Assembly: GCA_902472555.1 (NCBI GenBank)
Contig: CABROF010000033.1
Coordinates: 1 to 21,901, forward strand
Direction of reading: 5' to 3'
Source of the DNA: UMGS1851 sp900555605
GTDB taxonomy: Bacteria > Bacillota > Clostridia > UBA1212 > UBA1255
DNA: 21,901 nucleotides
The number at the start of each line of letters is the position of its first letter. The first letter of the stretch is position 1. The position numbers were made by a program, and so were the translations under genes. Positions 1-8,771 of the stretch are shown piece by piece. Under the pieces are notes generated by a model, which had not been told where the DNA came from, did not search any database, and saw nothing but the letters and a program-made list of their open reading frames with translations.

Positions 1-15
1 CAAAAATTTTTTCTC

Positions 16-43
16 TCAAGTCCTGCTGCAGGCTTGACTTTTT
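16..43 (+). terminator. Rho-independent terminator at left edge
   Basis: The arms TCAAG(T)CCTGC and GCAGGCTTGA form a 10-bp stem with one bulged T and a very tight turn. The right arm is followed by C and a TTTTT tract on the plus strand. It would end a plus-strand transcript entering from outside the window. The minus-strand CYTH gene stops at 120, but on that strand the hairpin is not followed at once by a T tract, so it is a poorer terminator for that gene. Confidence 0.55.
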
Positions 44-119
44 ATTTGCAGGCTTCCTTACCCAAAGTACAGAATTTTCTGAAATTTCTCATATTTTAGC
101 CTTTTGGGGGGTGCATTTA

Positions 120-752
120 CTACTTCACGGTTACATTTACTTTTTCAACTAACCCAGCAAATAAACGGTCTGATTTGCACATACTGTCAGGCGCCGCAGC
201 TCCGACGCCGCAGCTCCAGCGGTTTCGTCCGTACGGAGCAATTCCGCAGAGCACGGCAAGCCGCTCCTGAAGCAGCTGCAGCTCATACAACGCCGTTTTT
301 TCGTATGCAATTGTCAGCTCATAGTCCACGATTCCGTAATAATAGTTTTTATCCAGCAGGAGCTCTATTCCGGCCCCGGGGGTAATCTGCAGGCGTTCCG
401 TAATAAGCTGCGCGCACAGCCGCAGCGTTTTACCGTTATAGTCCAAGGTCAAAGGCAGCCGTTCAACCGTAAAGCACGTTTCGTTGGGATAAGGCAGATC
501 CGCCCGGGCCTGCTGCTGCAGGATCGTCCCCTGCAGAACGCCCTCCCGGTGACGAATCCTGACCGTGGTGCCTTGTTCTTTTACGGACATGGGAATGTTC
601 CCGGACGATTCCGGCGGCCTATCCAGAAACAGTTCCGGGGTATCATAAAAAAAATCAATCTGAAGCACACGCTTCGCTTCATTCCCGAAATCAGCGGAAA
701 TGGTTTCATATTCCTTCTTTGTAAGTAATATCTCATATTGATATGAATGCAT
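120..752 (-). CDS. CYTH-like (triphosphate tunnel fold) domain protein, divergent
   Basis: The 210-residue protein has the spacing of a CYTH domain: YDTP near residues 36-39, RIR at 65-67, an ITER segment near 117-120, and LDKNYYYGIVDYEL at 133-146, which matches the family's LDxxxYLGxxDYELE block. CYTH proteins bind triphosphate or polyphosphate substrates with metal inside a beta tunnel. The N-terminal ExExK metal-binding motif is not evident: the matching stretch reads YQYEILLTKKEY, so the usual acidic/lysine pattern is altered and activity is doubtful. The ATG at 752 follows an AGGAGGC site nine bases upstream. The gene lies 64 bases after the stop of the BtrH-like gene on the same strand and may be co-transcribed with it. 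Family assignment is moderately sure; substrate is unknown. Confidence 0.6.
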   Translation of the reverse strand: MHSYQYEILLTKKEYETISADFGNEAKRVLQIDFFYDTPELFLDRPPESSGNIPMSVKEQGTTVRIRHREGVLQGTILQQQARADLPYPNETCFTVERLPLTLDYNGKTLRLCAQLITERLQITPGAGIELLLDKNYYYGIVDYELTIAYEKTALYELQLLQERLAVLCGIAPYGRNRWSCGVGAAAPDSMCKSDRLFAGLVEKVNVTVK

Positions 753-816
753 AACTGCAAGCCTCCTGATAAATATTTTTCATACAATCGCCTGTTTTTC
801 GCCGGCCGGCCAACGC

Positions 817-2841
817 TCAGCAGATATCAAAGAAACAAATATTGGGCATATCATACCCTGTCCCATCTGCTGCAGTTGCTTCAATGATCAGCTTCACAAA
901 CCGCGCCCGGATCTTGGGGAAGGTCTGTGTAAATACGGTATTTCCGATATCCGACTCCACTGCCGCGGCAGTATGCCAGTAGGTGCCGTCCATACTGTAA
1001 TCCACGCGAAAGCGCCGCACCCGCACGGCACCGTAATGCTGCAGGATCACCAGGCGTTCAAACGCCGCTGCCTCCTTCAGCGTATATCGGATAAACCGCG
1101 CCCGATCCTCCGGCTCCGGGCACCAAAATGTGTTCTTATCAAAGCTCAGCGTATTTTCCGGCAAAAAGGTCAGATCCGTTCGTCCGGAATAAATACTGGA
1201 GCATTCCGCTTTTTCTAAAAGGCCGCGCAGATTGCTCCGGCAGGCGTATACGCAAAGCGGCGGATTCTGTTCATCGACTGAAAACCGGTTTAGCTCAAAC
1301 GAAATTTCTTTCACCTTCATATCAGGTGTCTCAAAAATCAGATCCCGCCCGTCCTCTATCTTTTCGCAGACCGGCGTCGGAAACCCAATGGCTGCTGTGC
1401 CTCTGATGTCACGGTGAAATGCTGAAATCCGGATATAATCGAACGCTGTCTCAGGCGTAAACTGAATCGCATATCTTAGCCGTCCGTTCTCAAGAATTCC
1501 GCGAAAAGCGGTATGATCAATTAAATTCGCGTAGCCGAATTCCCTTTCTGAAGACAGGTACAAAAGGCACCCGGTATACAGCCTTGTCAGCAGCGCACGC
1601 TCCCGGCCCGCCGCAGTTCGGATCATGGCACATAATTTTTCTACAGCCTCCGGGCTGCGCGGCGGCGGGTAAAATGTCCGCATATTTGTTTCCAGCAGCG
1701 CGTATCGGATATATCGCGCCCGGATGGCTTCATATTCCCCCACGAGCCGCCGGAATGCTGCGATCTCCGCACCGAGCCTGCCGCCGCATTTGTTTTCATT
1801 GGCATATTCCAAGCGCTCCAGCAGCAGCTTTTTATTTTCCGTTACCATATGAAACAGCCGGTAATCAAACGCAGTCCTTTCATGATTTTTCAGCCCTTTG
1901 ATCAGTTCCTCCGTAACATCGAGTCCAAAATATAAATATGCGTAATCTGGCGGATTCCGGATGCTGAAGTACAGCTCGTCCGCTCTGCCTCTGCCGGTCA
2001 GATAATGGTGCAGCTCCTGTAAAAAGCGCGGCCAAAAATAGTTATATGTACCGCAGTGCAGATGCGGCTTGAGGACATAAGCAACCGGACGGTCCGTCAG
2101 CCCCATGCCGTGCAGCCTGGCACTTTCAAATGCCTTATGAACAGCTGCGGCAGGCATCTCGGTATAAAGCACGCCCTGATTGATTTCAAAATGCGCACAG
2201 CAGTATGATTCCTTTCTCCGGTCATACCCATAAATTAAAATCGGATGGATATCCTCCTTTTTTTCATAGGCCTCCGTCCCGGGAAGACAGCGTTTATTTA
2301 CCCATAAATACACATAATAATTATGATCGATTGCAGCGGTAAAGGTCTTCTCATTGTTGAAATCAAAAAACGCATCATACGTAATACGCGTAAAATGGCA
2401 TACCTTTTCATAGAAATTAATATAATCCGTATAATCGAACCAATGGTTTTTATAATAGCAGATATTGATAAAATTGCAGTAATACCATGGCAGGACGGCC
2501 TCACTGCAAAGCGGGATCTGCATGAGCAGCGCATGGTTCTGAAATAATGTGATCTGCTTCGCGCCGGTAATGGGCAGCACCCGGGCGGACGCAGGGGCTC
2601 CCTCCGGGCTGCTCTGTGCCTGCGGCGCAGAAGGCGAATCTTCACCGGCAGTAAAGGGAATCTTTTTCTCTGTCAGCAATGCTTCCACCTGCCGATGTGT
2701 CTGCGCATCAAGCAGGCCCCTCAGCGTAATCGTTTCTTTGCCGAAAAAGGCATCTTCAGGCAGTCCTGCATAATAATACAAAAAGTGATGCAGCCATTGA
2801 CAGTCGCCCCAGGACAGCCCCGATGCGTTGATTTGAATCAT
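817..2841 (-). CDS. BtrH-like/C39-like domain protein with C-terminal discoidin-like domain
   Basis: The start is set at the ATG at 2841 (MIQINASG...) because AAGGAG lies nine bases upstream; the longer frame back to 2991 runs through the promoter. The result is 674 residues with no signal peptide. Residues about 95-245 resemble the BtrH N-terminal/papain-like fold common near nonribosomal peptide loci: YYCNFINICYYKN, then YVYLWVNKRCLPGTEAY, then HPILIYGYD and a YTEMPAAAVHKAF segment. Residues about 335-425 are helical. Residues about 560-674 resemble a discoidin (F5/8 type C) beta sandwich: FRVDYSMDGTYWHTA, then FPKIRARFVKLIIEA. An N-terminal piece (1-65) and an Ala/Pro/Ser linker (66-90) come first. 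BtrH itself is an acyltransferase in butirosin synthesis; the role here is unknown. No carrier-protein or NRPS gene is visible nearby. Confidence 0.5.
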   Translation of the reverse strand: MIQINASGLSWGDCQWLHHFLYYYAGLPEDAFFGKETITLRGLLDAQTHRQVEALLTEKKIPFTAGEDSPSAPQAQSSPEGAPASARVLPITGAKQITLFQNHALLMQIPLCSEAVLPWYYCNFINICYYKNHWFDYTDYINFYEKVCHFTRITYDAFFDFNNEKTFTAAIDHNYYVYLWVNKRCLPGTEAYEKKEDIHPILIYGYDRRKESYCCAHFEINQGVLYTEMPAAAVHKAFESARLHGMGLTDRPVAYVLKPHLHCGTYNYFWPRFLQELHHYLTGRGRADELYFSIRNPPDYAYLYFGLDVTEELIKGLKNHERTAFDYRLFHMVTENKKLLLERLEYANENKCGGRLGAEIAAFRRLVGEYEAIRARYIRYALLETNMRTFYPPPRSPEAVEKLCAMIRTAAGRERALLTRLYTGCLLYLSSEREFGYANLIDHTAFRGILENGRLRYAIQFTPETAFDYIRISAFHRDIRGTAAIGFPTPVCEKIEDGRDLIFETPDMKVKEISFELNRFSVDEQNPPLCVYACRSNLRGLLEKAECSSIYSGRTDLTFLPENTLSFDKNTFWCPEPEDRARFIRYTLKEAAAFERLVILQHYGAVRVRRFRVDYSMDGTYWHTAAAVESDIGNTVFTQTFPKIRARFVKLIIEATAADGTGYDMPNICFFDIC

Positions 2842-2946
2842 ATGTCTCCGCTCCTTTCCATTGAAAATAATTCCCCTTGGTACGTACGCTGATGAAATCG
2901 CCGGGCCCGCTGCATATGTGCTTTCAATCGCTGGGGAACGATTTTC

Positions 2947-2980
2947 ATTATAGCGGCAAACCCGGACAAAACCTGTCCGG
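2947..2980 (-). promoter_or_regulatory. Promoter -10 with palindromic operator-like site for the BtrH-like gene
   Basis: On the minus strand a TATAAT (2947-2952) lies about 100 bases upstream of the ATG at 2841. A perfect inverted repeat, CCGGACA-5-TGTCCGG (2962-2980), covers the place where the -35 should be. A third CCGGACA copy is at 3024-3030. The -35 hexamer itself is poor, which suits a regulated promoter. The binding protein is unknown. Confidence 0.45.
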
Positions 2981-3085
2981 ATTAAAAGCACCTTCCTATA
3001 AAAATTTTTCAGATTGCGTATGCCCGGACATGTATGGAGCCGCGGCGGTTTGATTTTCCATACGGATAGAAAAATGACGGCGCTG

Positions 3086-3094
3086 TGATATAAT
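3086..3094 (+). promoter_or_regulatory. Extended -10 promoter for the membrane protein gene
   Basis: TGATATAAT is an extended -10 (TGn-TATAAT) about 90 bases before the ATG at 3183, with no good -35. A short hairpin (AGCCGC...GCGGCT, about 3149-3170) lies just before the AGGAGG ribosome binding site and could affect translation. Confidence 0.45.
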
Positions 3095-3182
3095 AAAGTA
3101 GGTGCCTATGCAGTCCGCGGCGGCTCTGCAGAAAAGGCGGGCAAAAAAAGCCGCTGGAATCCGTGCGGCTTAGGAGGAAAAA

Positions 3183-4139
3183 ATGAAACGGCTGAATGAC
3201 CTCTTCAAAAAAATATTTTTTCTGCCGCCGCTGCTCACAGCACTCATTGCCATTCCTTCCTTTACGCTCGTCATTTATGTGCTTGCCTCCGGAATGAACG
3301 GCTCGGCTTTGTGCTATTTTTCATATATTCTGTCCGCCTACGCGCTGATCCTCGTATCAACGGGATTGGCCGGAATCCTGCAGGCAATGCGCCATAAGAA
3401 CGCTATGCCTGCTCTGCTGAAAAAAGCGGAAGCGTTCCGCGTCGTCCGGCGATTCCGGGAGGATATCCATTTCCGTACCGTATGCGCGCTGTCCCGGGGT
3501 TTTCTGGTCAATCTGCTGTATATTGCAGTCAAGCTTACGGCAGGAATCTATTACCGTTCCGTTTGGTTTCTCTCCCTTGCCGTTTATTATATGCTGCTGG
3601 CAGCAATGCGCTTTTTTCTTCTCCGCCATGCAAATCAAAATTCCGCTGGACAGAATCTCGCCGCTGAGCTGCGGCAATATCGTTTATGCGGAATTCTGTT
3701 GTGCCTGATGAACCAGGCGCTGACGGTAATCGTCATTTTTATGGTACATCAAAATCGGGGATATACCTATCCCGGCATGCTGATTTACGCAATGGCCGCC
3801 TATGCGTTCTATGCAGTCATTATTTCCGTGATAAATTTTATAAAATACAGGAATCACGCCAGTCCGGTGGTATCGGCGGCTAAGGGAATCAATCTGATCG
3901 CCGCCCTAATATCGATTCTCTCTTTGGAGACCGCCATGCTGGCTCGATTCGGCGCAGCCGAAGATCATGTCTTCCGGCAGACCATGACAGGCGCCACCGG
4001 CGGCGCCGTCTGTGTCATTGTTCTGGCAATGGCCGTATTTATGATTGTCCGATCAAGCAAACAGCTGAAGAAATTAAAAAACAGCACGATCCAGGAGGCA
4101 GGCACGCCTTCAGCAGTCAAATACGACAATAAATTTTGA
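3183..4139 (+). CDS. Multipass membrane protein of unknown function
   Basis: A 318-residue protein with about seven or eight hydrophobic stretches. The clearest are near residues 12-36, 42-66, 107-147, 168-190, 198-220, 235-254 and 268-291. Short Lys/Arg-rich loops lie between them, and a basic tail ends KQLKKLKNS followed by a polar end. No transporter, enzyme or sensor motif is recognised. The ATG follows TTAGGAGG by six bases. The last 30 bases overlap the end of phoR on the other strand, so transcription here converges on the phosphate operon. A link to phosphate sensing is possible only by position. It may be a lineage-specific permease-like or accessory membrane protein. Confidence 0.75.
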   Translation: MKRLNDLFKKIFFLPPLLTALIAIPSFTLVIYVLASGMNGSALCYFSYILSAYALILVSTGLAGILQAMRHKNAMPALLKKAEAFRVVRRFREDIHFRTVCALSRGFLVNLLYIAVKLTAGIYYRSVWFLSLAVYYMLLAAMRFFLLRHANQNSAGQNLAAELRQYRLCGILLCLMNQALTVIVIFMVHQNRGYTYPGMLIYAMAAYAFYAVIISVINFIKYRNHASPVVSAAKGINLIAALISILSLETAMLARFGAAEDHVFRQTMTGATGGAVCVIVLAMAVFMIVRSSKQLKKLKNSTIQEAGTPSAVKYDNKF

Positions 4140-5789
4140 GCCCTCTCCCGGCCTGCTTTCCAGAGAAATCCGCGCATTATGATACTGCGCCGCATTTTTC
4201 ACAATGGACAGGCCGAGTCCGGTACCGCCGGTTTCCTTGGAATGACTCTTATCGACGCGGTAGAAGCGTTCAAAAATCCGCGCCTGATGCTCCGGCGGAA
4301 TTCCGATTCCCGTATCCGCCACTGTCAAGGTGATATGTGCCGCTTCCTTTTTCACGCGGACTGTTACCAGCCCATGCTCCGCATTATATTTCACCGCGTT
4401 CTCACACAAATTGTAAACCATCTCTTCCAAAAGGGTCCTGACCCCATAAACCGCCGCCGGATCTCCGGAAACAGTCATACGGATGCCGCGCTTTTCCGCC
4501 CGCTCCCGCAGCCGGTCTGCTGCCTCACGGGAAAGCGCCAGCAGATCTACCTCCTCCCGGGGCATTTTCTGATCGTGCTCATCCAGCCTGGACAGCTGGA
4601 TAATGTCGTCAACCAATGAGATCAGACGGGCGGACTCCGTATAGATGTGGCCGGCAAAGCGCGGAATATCCTCCGGCTTTGCAATACCGTTTTTCATAAT
4701 CTCCGCGTAACCGGAAATAGAGGTAAGCGGCGTTTTCAGCTCATGAGACACATTTGCCGTAAATTCGCGGCGCATTTGCTCCGCACTTGCTTTTTCCGTA
4801 ATATCCTGAACCAGCACAGCAGCGCCGGCAACCTGCGCCCGGCCGTCTGCACCCCGTTCCTCTGTAATGGGCGTTGCGAACAGCTGATAGCATCGGCCGT
4901 TCAGCTCAAACCGCACATCGCAGTGCCGGCCCTGCAGCGCCGCCTCAGCAGCTTCATGCACCTCTATGCTGCGGTTCAGCGCAATATAATGATTGCCGCA
5001 GACAGTCTCGGCCCGGCATTGAAAGATCTCGGCCGCGCTTTTATTTATTGAAAGTACTGCGCCGGCCGAGGAGAGGAGCACCAGACCCTCTTTCATATTC
5101 TCCGTCACGGAATTAAATTCTTCCCGCTGCGCGCCTAAATCCGCCAGCTGTGCACTGATCTGTCTGCGCTGTTTCTCCATACGCAACAGAAGCGGTGAGA
5201 ATTCATCATAAATCTCATTGGACAGCGGATGCTCCAAATCGATATCATTGATCGGCGCTACAATCCGTTTTGTCTGGTATTGCGCGATCACCATGGTAAC
5301 AATGAAGACCACGGCAATGATCAGTAAAATGAACGGCAGACAGTCTAATATCGCAGAAAATACACTCTCGGTTGTACAGCCGACCCGCAGAAAACGGCCA
5401 TCCTCTAAACGGATCGCATAGTAAAAGGTCTGCTCCCCAATGGTGTCGGAAAGCCGCGTAGATTCACCGGTTCCCTCTAATCGTGCGGCTCTGATTTCAG
5501 GCCGGTCTGCATGATTCTCCATTTCCGTTGGATTTTCTCGGCTGTCATATTGAACTGTACCGTCTGCGGCAATTAAAGTAATGCGGTTTGTATTGCTGTG
5601 GTCAAGACGGTTCAGGTAGCCCTCTTCATTTTCATCCATTGCAGCTGCAACATATTCCGCTTCCTTTTTTACTTCGCGCATCATATTGCCGTAGAATTTA
5701 TCGTACATCACCCACAGCACGAGAACAGACGCCAGCAGCACCGCAATGGCCACGATAACAAAAATATTTTGAAAAATTCTTCGCTTCAT
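4110..5789 (-). CDS. phoR: Phosphate-regulon sensor histidine kinase PhoR
   Basis: A 559-residue membrane kinase. TM1 is about residues 8-28, an extracytoplasmic domain about 29-146, TM2 about 147-170, a HAMP-like linker to about 220 and a PAS domain about 221-335 (EGLVLLSSAGAVLSINKSAA). The HisKA block is FTANVSHELKTPLTS with phospho-acceptor His349. The ATPase domain shows NLCENAVKYN (N box), DTGIGIP (G1), FERFYRVDKSHS (F box) and GTGLGLSIVK (G2). All catalytic motifs are intact. PhoR phosphorylates PhoB when phosphate is scarce and is restrained by the Pst/PhoU complex. The ATG shares an ATGA overlap with the phoB stop and has GGAGG five bases upstream, so the two are translationally coupled. 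Confidence 0.95.
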   Translation of the reverse strand: MKRRIFQNIFVIVAIAVLLASVLVLWVMYDKFYGNMMREVKKEAEYVAAAMDENEEGYLNRLDHSNTNRITLIAADGTVQYDSRENPTEMENHADRPEIRAARLEGTGESTRLSDTIGEQTFYYAIRLEDGRFLRVGCTTESVFSAILDCLPFILLIIAVVFIVTMVIAQYQTKRIVAPINDIDLEHPLSNEIYDEFSPLLLRMEKQRRQISAQLADLGAQREEFNSVTENMKEGLVLLSSAGAVLSINKSAAEIFQCRAETVCGNHYIALNRSIEVHEAAEAALQGRHCDVRFELNGRCYQLFATPITEERGADGRAQVAGAAVLVQDITEKASAEQMRREFTANVSHELKTPLTSISGYAEIMKNGIAKPEDIPRFAGHIYTESARLISLVDDIIQLSRLDEHDQKMPREEVDLLALSREAADRLRERAEKRGIRMTVSGDPAAVYGVRTLLEEMVYNLCENAVKYNAEHGLVTVRVKKEAAHITLTVADTGIGIPPEHQARIFERFYRVDKSHSKETGGTGLGLSIVKNAAQYHNARISLESRPGEGSKFIVVFDC

Positions 5790-6481
5790 TCTGTCCTCCG
5801 GTTCCCTGCGGTCCCGTCAATGCGGTACCCGATCCCGCGGACAGTTTCGATGATCTCCGCGCCCTTGCCGAGCTTCTGGCGCAGCGTGCGGATATGTACA
5901 TCCACGGTCCGCGTCTCGCCGTCAAAATCATATCCCCAAATTTTTTCTAACAATACGTCCCTGGAAAGAACAATACCGCGGTTCTCCATCAGTATGCGCA
6001 GCAGCTCAAATTCCTTCAGCGTCAGGGCAACCGCCTCCCCCTCTACGGTTACGCTGTGCCGCTTTGTATCAATTGCCACGGGTCCCACCGTATCATCGAA
6101 GCCTTCCTCCTTTGGCCCGGTGCGGCGAAGAACCGCCTTCATGCGTGCGATCAGCTCCATAATGCCAAAGGGCTTTGTAATATAATCGTCCGCCCCCTCG
6201 TCCAATCCGATGATTTTATCATATTCCATGCTTTTGGCGGTTACCATAATCACCGGAATGTCTTTATACGCAGGCTGTGCCTTCAGCTTCCGCAGAATGG
6301 AAATACCGTCCTCATCCGGAAGCATGATATCCAGTAAAATCAGCTCAGGAAGCCCGTCGCTGCGCAGCGCCTCATGCAGTTGTGCCCCCGATTCAAAGCC
6401 CTTTGCCGAAAACCCTGTATGCTGCAGGGTATATACCACCAATTCCCGGATACTGAGATCATCCTCCACACAGTAAATCAT
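5786..6481 (-). CDS. phoB: OmpR-family phosphate response regulator PhoB (PhoP in Bacillus)
   Basis: The 231-residue protein starts at MIYCVEDD. The open frame extends to 6529, but the ATG at 6481 overlaps the phoU stop as ATGA and has AGAAGGGAAG upstream. The receiver domain (1-118) has the acidic pair near residues 6-8, phospho-acceptor Asp51 (LLDIMLPDEDG), Thr81 and Lys103 (ITKPF). The C-terminal winged helix shows LTLKEFELL, then EKIWGYDFDGETRTVDVHIRTLR, then GIGYRI, typical of PhoB/PhoP DNA-binding domains. It receives phosphate from PhoR and should bind TTWACA repeats such as those upstream of pstS. Confidence 0.95.
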   Translation of the reverse strand: MIYCVEDDLSIRELVVYTLQHTGFSAKGFESGAQLHEALRSDGLPELILLDIMLPDEDGISILRKLKAQPAYKDIPVIMVTAKSMEYDKIIGLDEGADDYITKPFGIMELIARMKAVLRRTGPKEEGFDDTVGPVAIDTKRHSVTVEGEAVALTLKEFELLRILMENRGIVLSRDVLLEKIWGYDFDGETRTVDVHIRTLRQKLGKGAEIIETVRGIGYRIDGTAGNRRTE

Positions 6482-7131
6482 TCCGCATCTTCCCTTCTGT
6501 GGGTGCCGGTGATGGAAAATTCCACCCATTCCGCGATATTCGTGGCATGATCGCCGATCCGTTCGAAATATTTGGCGATCATCAGAAGATCCATCGCATA
6601 TTCGCCGTTTTTAATGTCCGTATTGATCAGCTGAATCAGCTCTGCCTTAACTCGATTGAACAGCGCATCCACCACGTCGTCGAAAGCAATGACAGACTGG
6701 GCCAGATCCAGATCCCGCCGCACAAAGGCATCAATGCTTTCTGTTACCATCTGGATGGTAGCCCTTCCCATCTCTCCGATATGCACGGCATTGCTCTCTG
6801 CCGTAATATCCGCAACCAGTACGATTTCCGCAATATCTGCGGCCTGGTCTCCGATCCGCTCCATATCCGTAATCATCTTCAGCGCCGCGGAAATCAAACG
6901 CAGATCCTTTGCTACCGGCTGCTGCTGGAGCAGAAGCTTTAGACATTGATTTTCAATATCCCGTTCCTTTTGGTCCACGTCGCGGTCCGTGGAAATCGCC
7001 TTTTGGGCCAGCACGCGATCTCCCTCTGTAAGCGCTTTTGCAGCGCAGTCAATGGCAGTTTCGCACAGCGCTCCCATTTCAATTAATGATTTATTCAGCA
7101 GCTCCAGCTGCATATCAAACCGATTTCTCAT
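6478..7131 (-). CDS. phoU: PhoU, negative regulator of phosphate signalling
   Basis: A 217-residue all-helical protein built of two PhoU repeats, each with the acidic metal-binding motif: MERIGDQAADIAE in the first half and FERIGDHATNIAE in the second, plus DRDVDQKERDIE near the N-terminus. PhoU binds iron or manganese and links the Pst transporter to PhoR so that signalling is off when phosphate is plentiful. The ATG overlaps the pstB stop (TAATG) and is preceded by GGGAGG inside pstB. The stop overlaps phoB. Length is normal for the family. Confidence 0.96.
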   Translation of the reverse strand: MRNRFDMQLELLNKSLIEMGALCETAIDCAAKALTEGDRVLAQKAISTDRDVDQKERDIENQCLKLLLQQQPVAKDLRLISAALKMITDMERIGDQAADIAEIVLVADITAESNAVHIGEMGRATIQMVTESIDAFVRRDLDLAQSVIAFDDVVDALFNRVKAELIQLINTDIKNGEYAMDLLMIAKYFERIGDHATNIAEWVEFSITGTHRREDAE

Positions 7132-7880
7132 TATCCGAACCTCCCTGTAATATAATCCTCTGTCCGCCGATCCTGCGGATCCGCAAAGATCTGATCCGTT
7201 AAACCGTACTCGACAATTTCCCCCAAAAGGAAAAACGCGGTCTTATCTGAAATCCGGGCCGCTTGCTGCATATTATGCGTAACCATAATGATAGTATAAT
7301 CTTTTTTCAGTTCAGCCGCAAGATCCTCGATCTTAGAGGTGGAAATGGGATCCAAAGCAGATGTGGGTTCATCCATCAGCAGCACTTCGGGCTGAATCGC
7401 CAGGGCCCGTGCAATACAAAGCCGCTGCTGCTGTCCCCCGGATAAACCGAGGGCACTTTTTTTCAGCCGGTCCTTTGCCTCGTCCCAAATTGCAGCCTGC
7501 CGAAGGGACCGCTCCACAAGATCATCCAGCCTTGCCTTCCCGCGGACACCGTGGGTCCGCGGCCCGTAGGCAATATTATCATAAATGCTCATGGGGAACG
7601 GATTGGGCTTCTGGAAAACCATTCCGACGCGCTTTCTGAGCTGGTTGACATCCATGCCTTCGTATATATTCTCTCCGTCTAAAAGGACGGATCCGGTGAT
7701 TCTGCACTCCGGAATCAGATCATTCATCCGGTTCAGGGATTTGAGCAGCGTGGATTTGCCGCATCCGGAGGGACCGATAAAGGCAGTCACCTCGTTCTGT
7801 GCAATCGCCAGATTAATCCCCTTCAGCGCCTGAAAGTCTCCATAATATAAATCTAAATTGTTGATCGTTATTTTATCCAT
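7131..7880 (-). CDS. pstB: Phosphate ABC transporter ATPase PstB
   Basis: The 249-residue ATPase has Walker A GPSGCGKS (36-43), a Q-loop in MVFQKPNPFPMSIYDN, the signature LSGGQQQR (146-153), Walker B VLLMDEPTSALD (166-177) and the switch histidine in VTHNMQQAARISD. The KPNPFPMSIYDN and YGPR segments are diagnostic of PstB. It hydrolyses ATP to drive phosphate import through PstC/PstA. The start at ATG 7880 (MDKITINN) matches the usual PstB N-terminus. A TTG at 7907 in frame lacks a ribosome binding site. The AAAGGAA before 7880 is about 15 bases away, longer than ideal. The gene follows pstA by 27 bases. Confidence 0.96.
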   Translation of the reverse strand: MDKITINNLDLYYGDFQALKGINLAIAQNEVTAFIGPSGCGKSTLLKSLNRMNDLIPECRITGSVLLDGENIYEGMDVNQLRKRVGMVFQKPNPFPMSIYDNIAYGPRTHGVRGKARLDDLVERSLRQAAIWDEAKDRLKKSALGLSGGQQQRLCIARALAIQPEVLLMDEPTSALDPISTSKIEDLAAELKKDYTIIMVTHNMQQAARISDKTAFFLLGEIVEYGLTDQIFADPQDRRTEDYITGRFG

Positions 7881-7907
7881 CGTTTTTCTGGCCGTTCCTT
7901 TCTGCAA

Positions 7908-8771
7908 TTAGGTTTTGGCGATTTTTTTCGCAATAAACGCAGACAGCGTATTGATTCCTGCCACAATCAGCAGCAGCACGACTGCGGTAGCATAGGATTG
8001 GTCGATATACAATCCCTCTTTTGACAGCAGATACATATGTACCGACAGTGTCCGGCCGGAATCCAAAAGATTCTCTGGAATCTCCGGAATCGTTCCGGCA
8101 GTATAGATTAACGCCGCCGTCTCGCCGGCGATTCGTCCTACCGCAAGAATCACGCCGGCCAGAATGCCTGGCACCGCAGAGGGCAGCACGATTCTGACCA
8201 CAGTCCGCAGCTTGCCGGCGCCTAACGCAAAGCTGCCCTCCCGATAGGAATCCGGAATCGCCCGCAACGCTTCCTCTGTCGTGCGCATGATCAGCGGCAA
8301 AATCATAATCGCTAAAGTAAACGCACCGGCCAGCACCGAGTTTCCCCAATGCAGGGTGATAACAAAAAACAGCATTCCGAACAGGCCGTATACAATGGAA
8401 GGGATACCGGCCAGCGTCTCGGCGGTCAAGCTTACAAGTCCCACCAGCTTATTTTTCTTTCCCGCATATTCTGCCAGATAAATGGCGGAAAAGACTCCCA
8501 GAGGCGCGGCGATCAGCAGAGACAACGCAGTCATAATCAGCGTATTAATCAGCGCCGGCAGCAGGGAGACGTTCACGGAATTGTACTCATAGGCAAAAAG
8601 CGACGGCGTAAGATACGGAATTCCTTTTACTAAAATATAGCCCACCAGGAACAGCATGGTCGCCGCCGTAATGATGGCCGAGCTTGTTACCAGCAAAAAC
8701 AAAATCAGGGACAGCGGACTTTTTTTATAGGATTTCAACCGTAATTGAACGGCATACGCAAGCCTTTGCAT
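7908..8771 (-). CDS. pstA: Phosphate ABC transporter permease PstA
   Basis: A 287-residue inner-membrane permease with about six transmembrane segments. Family landmarks are LINTLIMTALSLLIAAPLGVFSAIYLAEYA, TLAGIPSIVYGLFGM, and an EAA-type loop EALRAIPDSYREGSFALGAGKLRT that docks on PstB. The C-terminal half keeps GRIAGETAALIYTAG. It pairs with PstC to form the phosphate channel. The ATG overlaps the pstC stop by one base (TGATG) and AAGGAGGT lies eight bases upstream, so initiation is strong and coupled. Confidence 0.95.
   Translation of the reverse strand: MQRLAYAVQLRLKSYKKSPLSLILFLLVTSSAIITAATMLFLVGYILVKGIPYLTPSLFAYEYNSVNVSLLPALINTLIMTALSLLIAAPLGVFSAIYLAEYAGKKNKLVGLVSLTAETLAGIPSIVYGLFGMLFFVITLHWGNSVLAGAFTLAIMILPLIMRTTEEALRAIPDSYREGSFALGAGKLRTVVRIVLPSAVPGILAGVILAVGRIAGETAALIYTAGTIPEIPENLLDSGRTLSVHMYLLSKEGLYIDQSYATAVVLLLIVAGINTLSAFIAKKIAKT

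Noticed and set aside
5598..6185. Plus-strand open frame of 195 codons across phoR/phoB
   Set aside because: Antisense to two conserved genes, Ser/Arg-rich composition, no recognisable motif.
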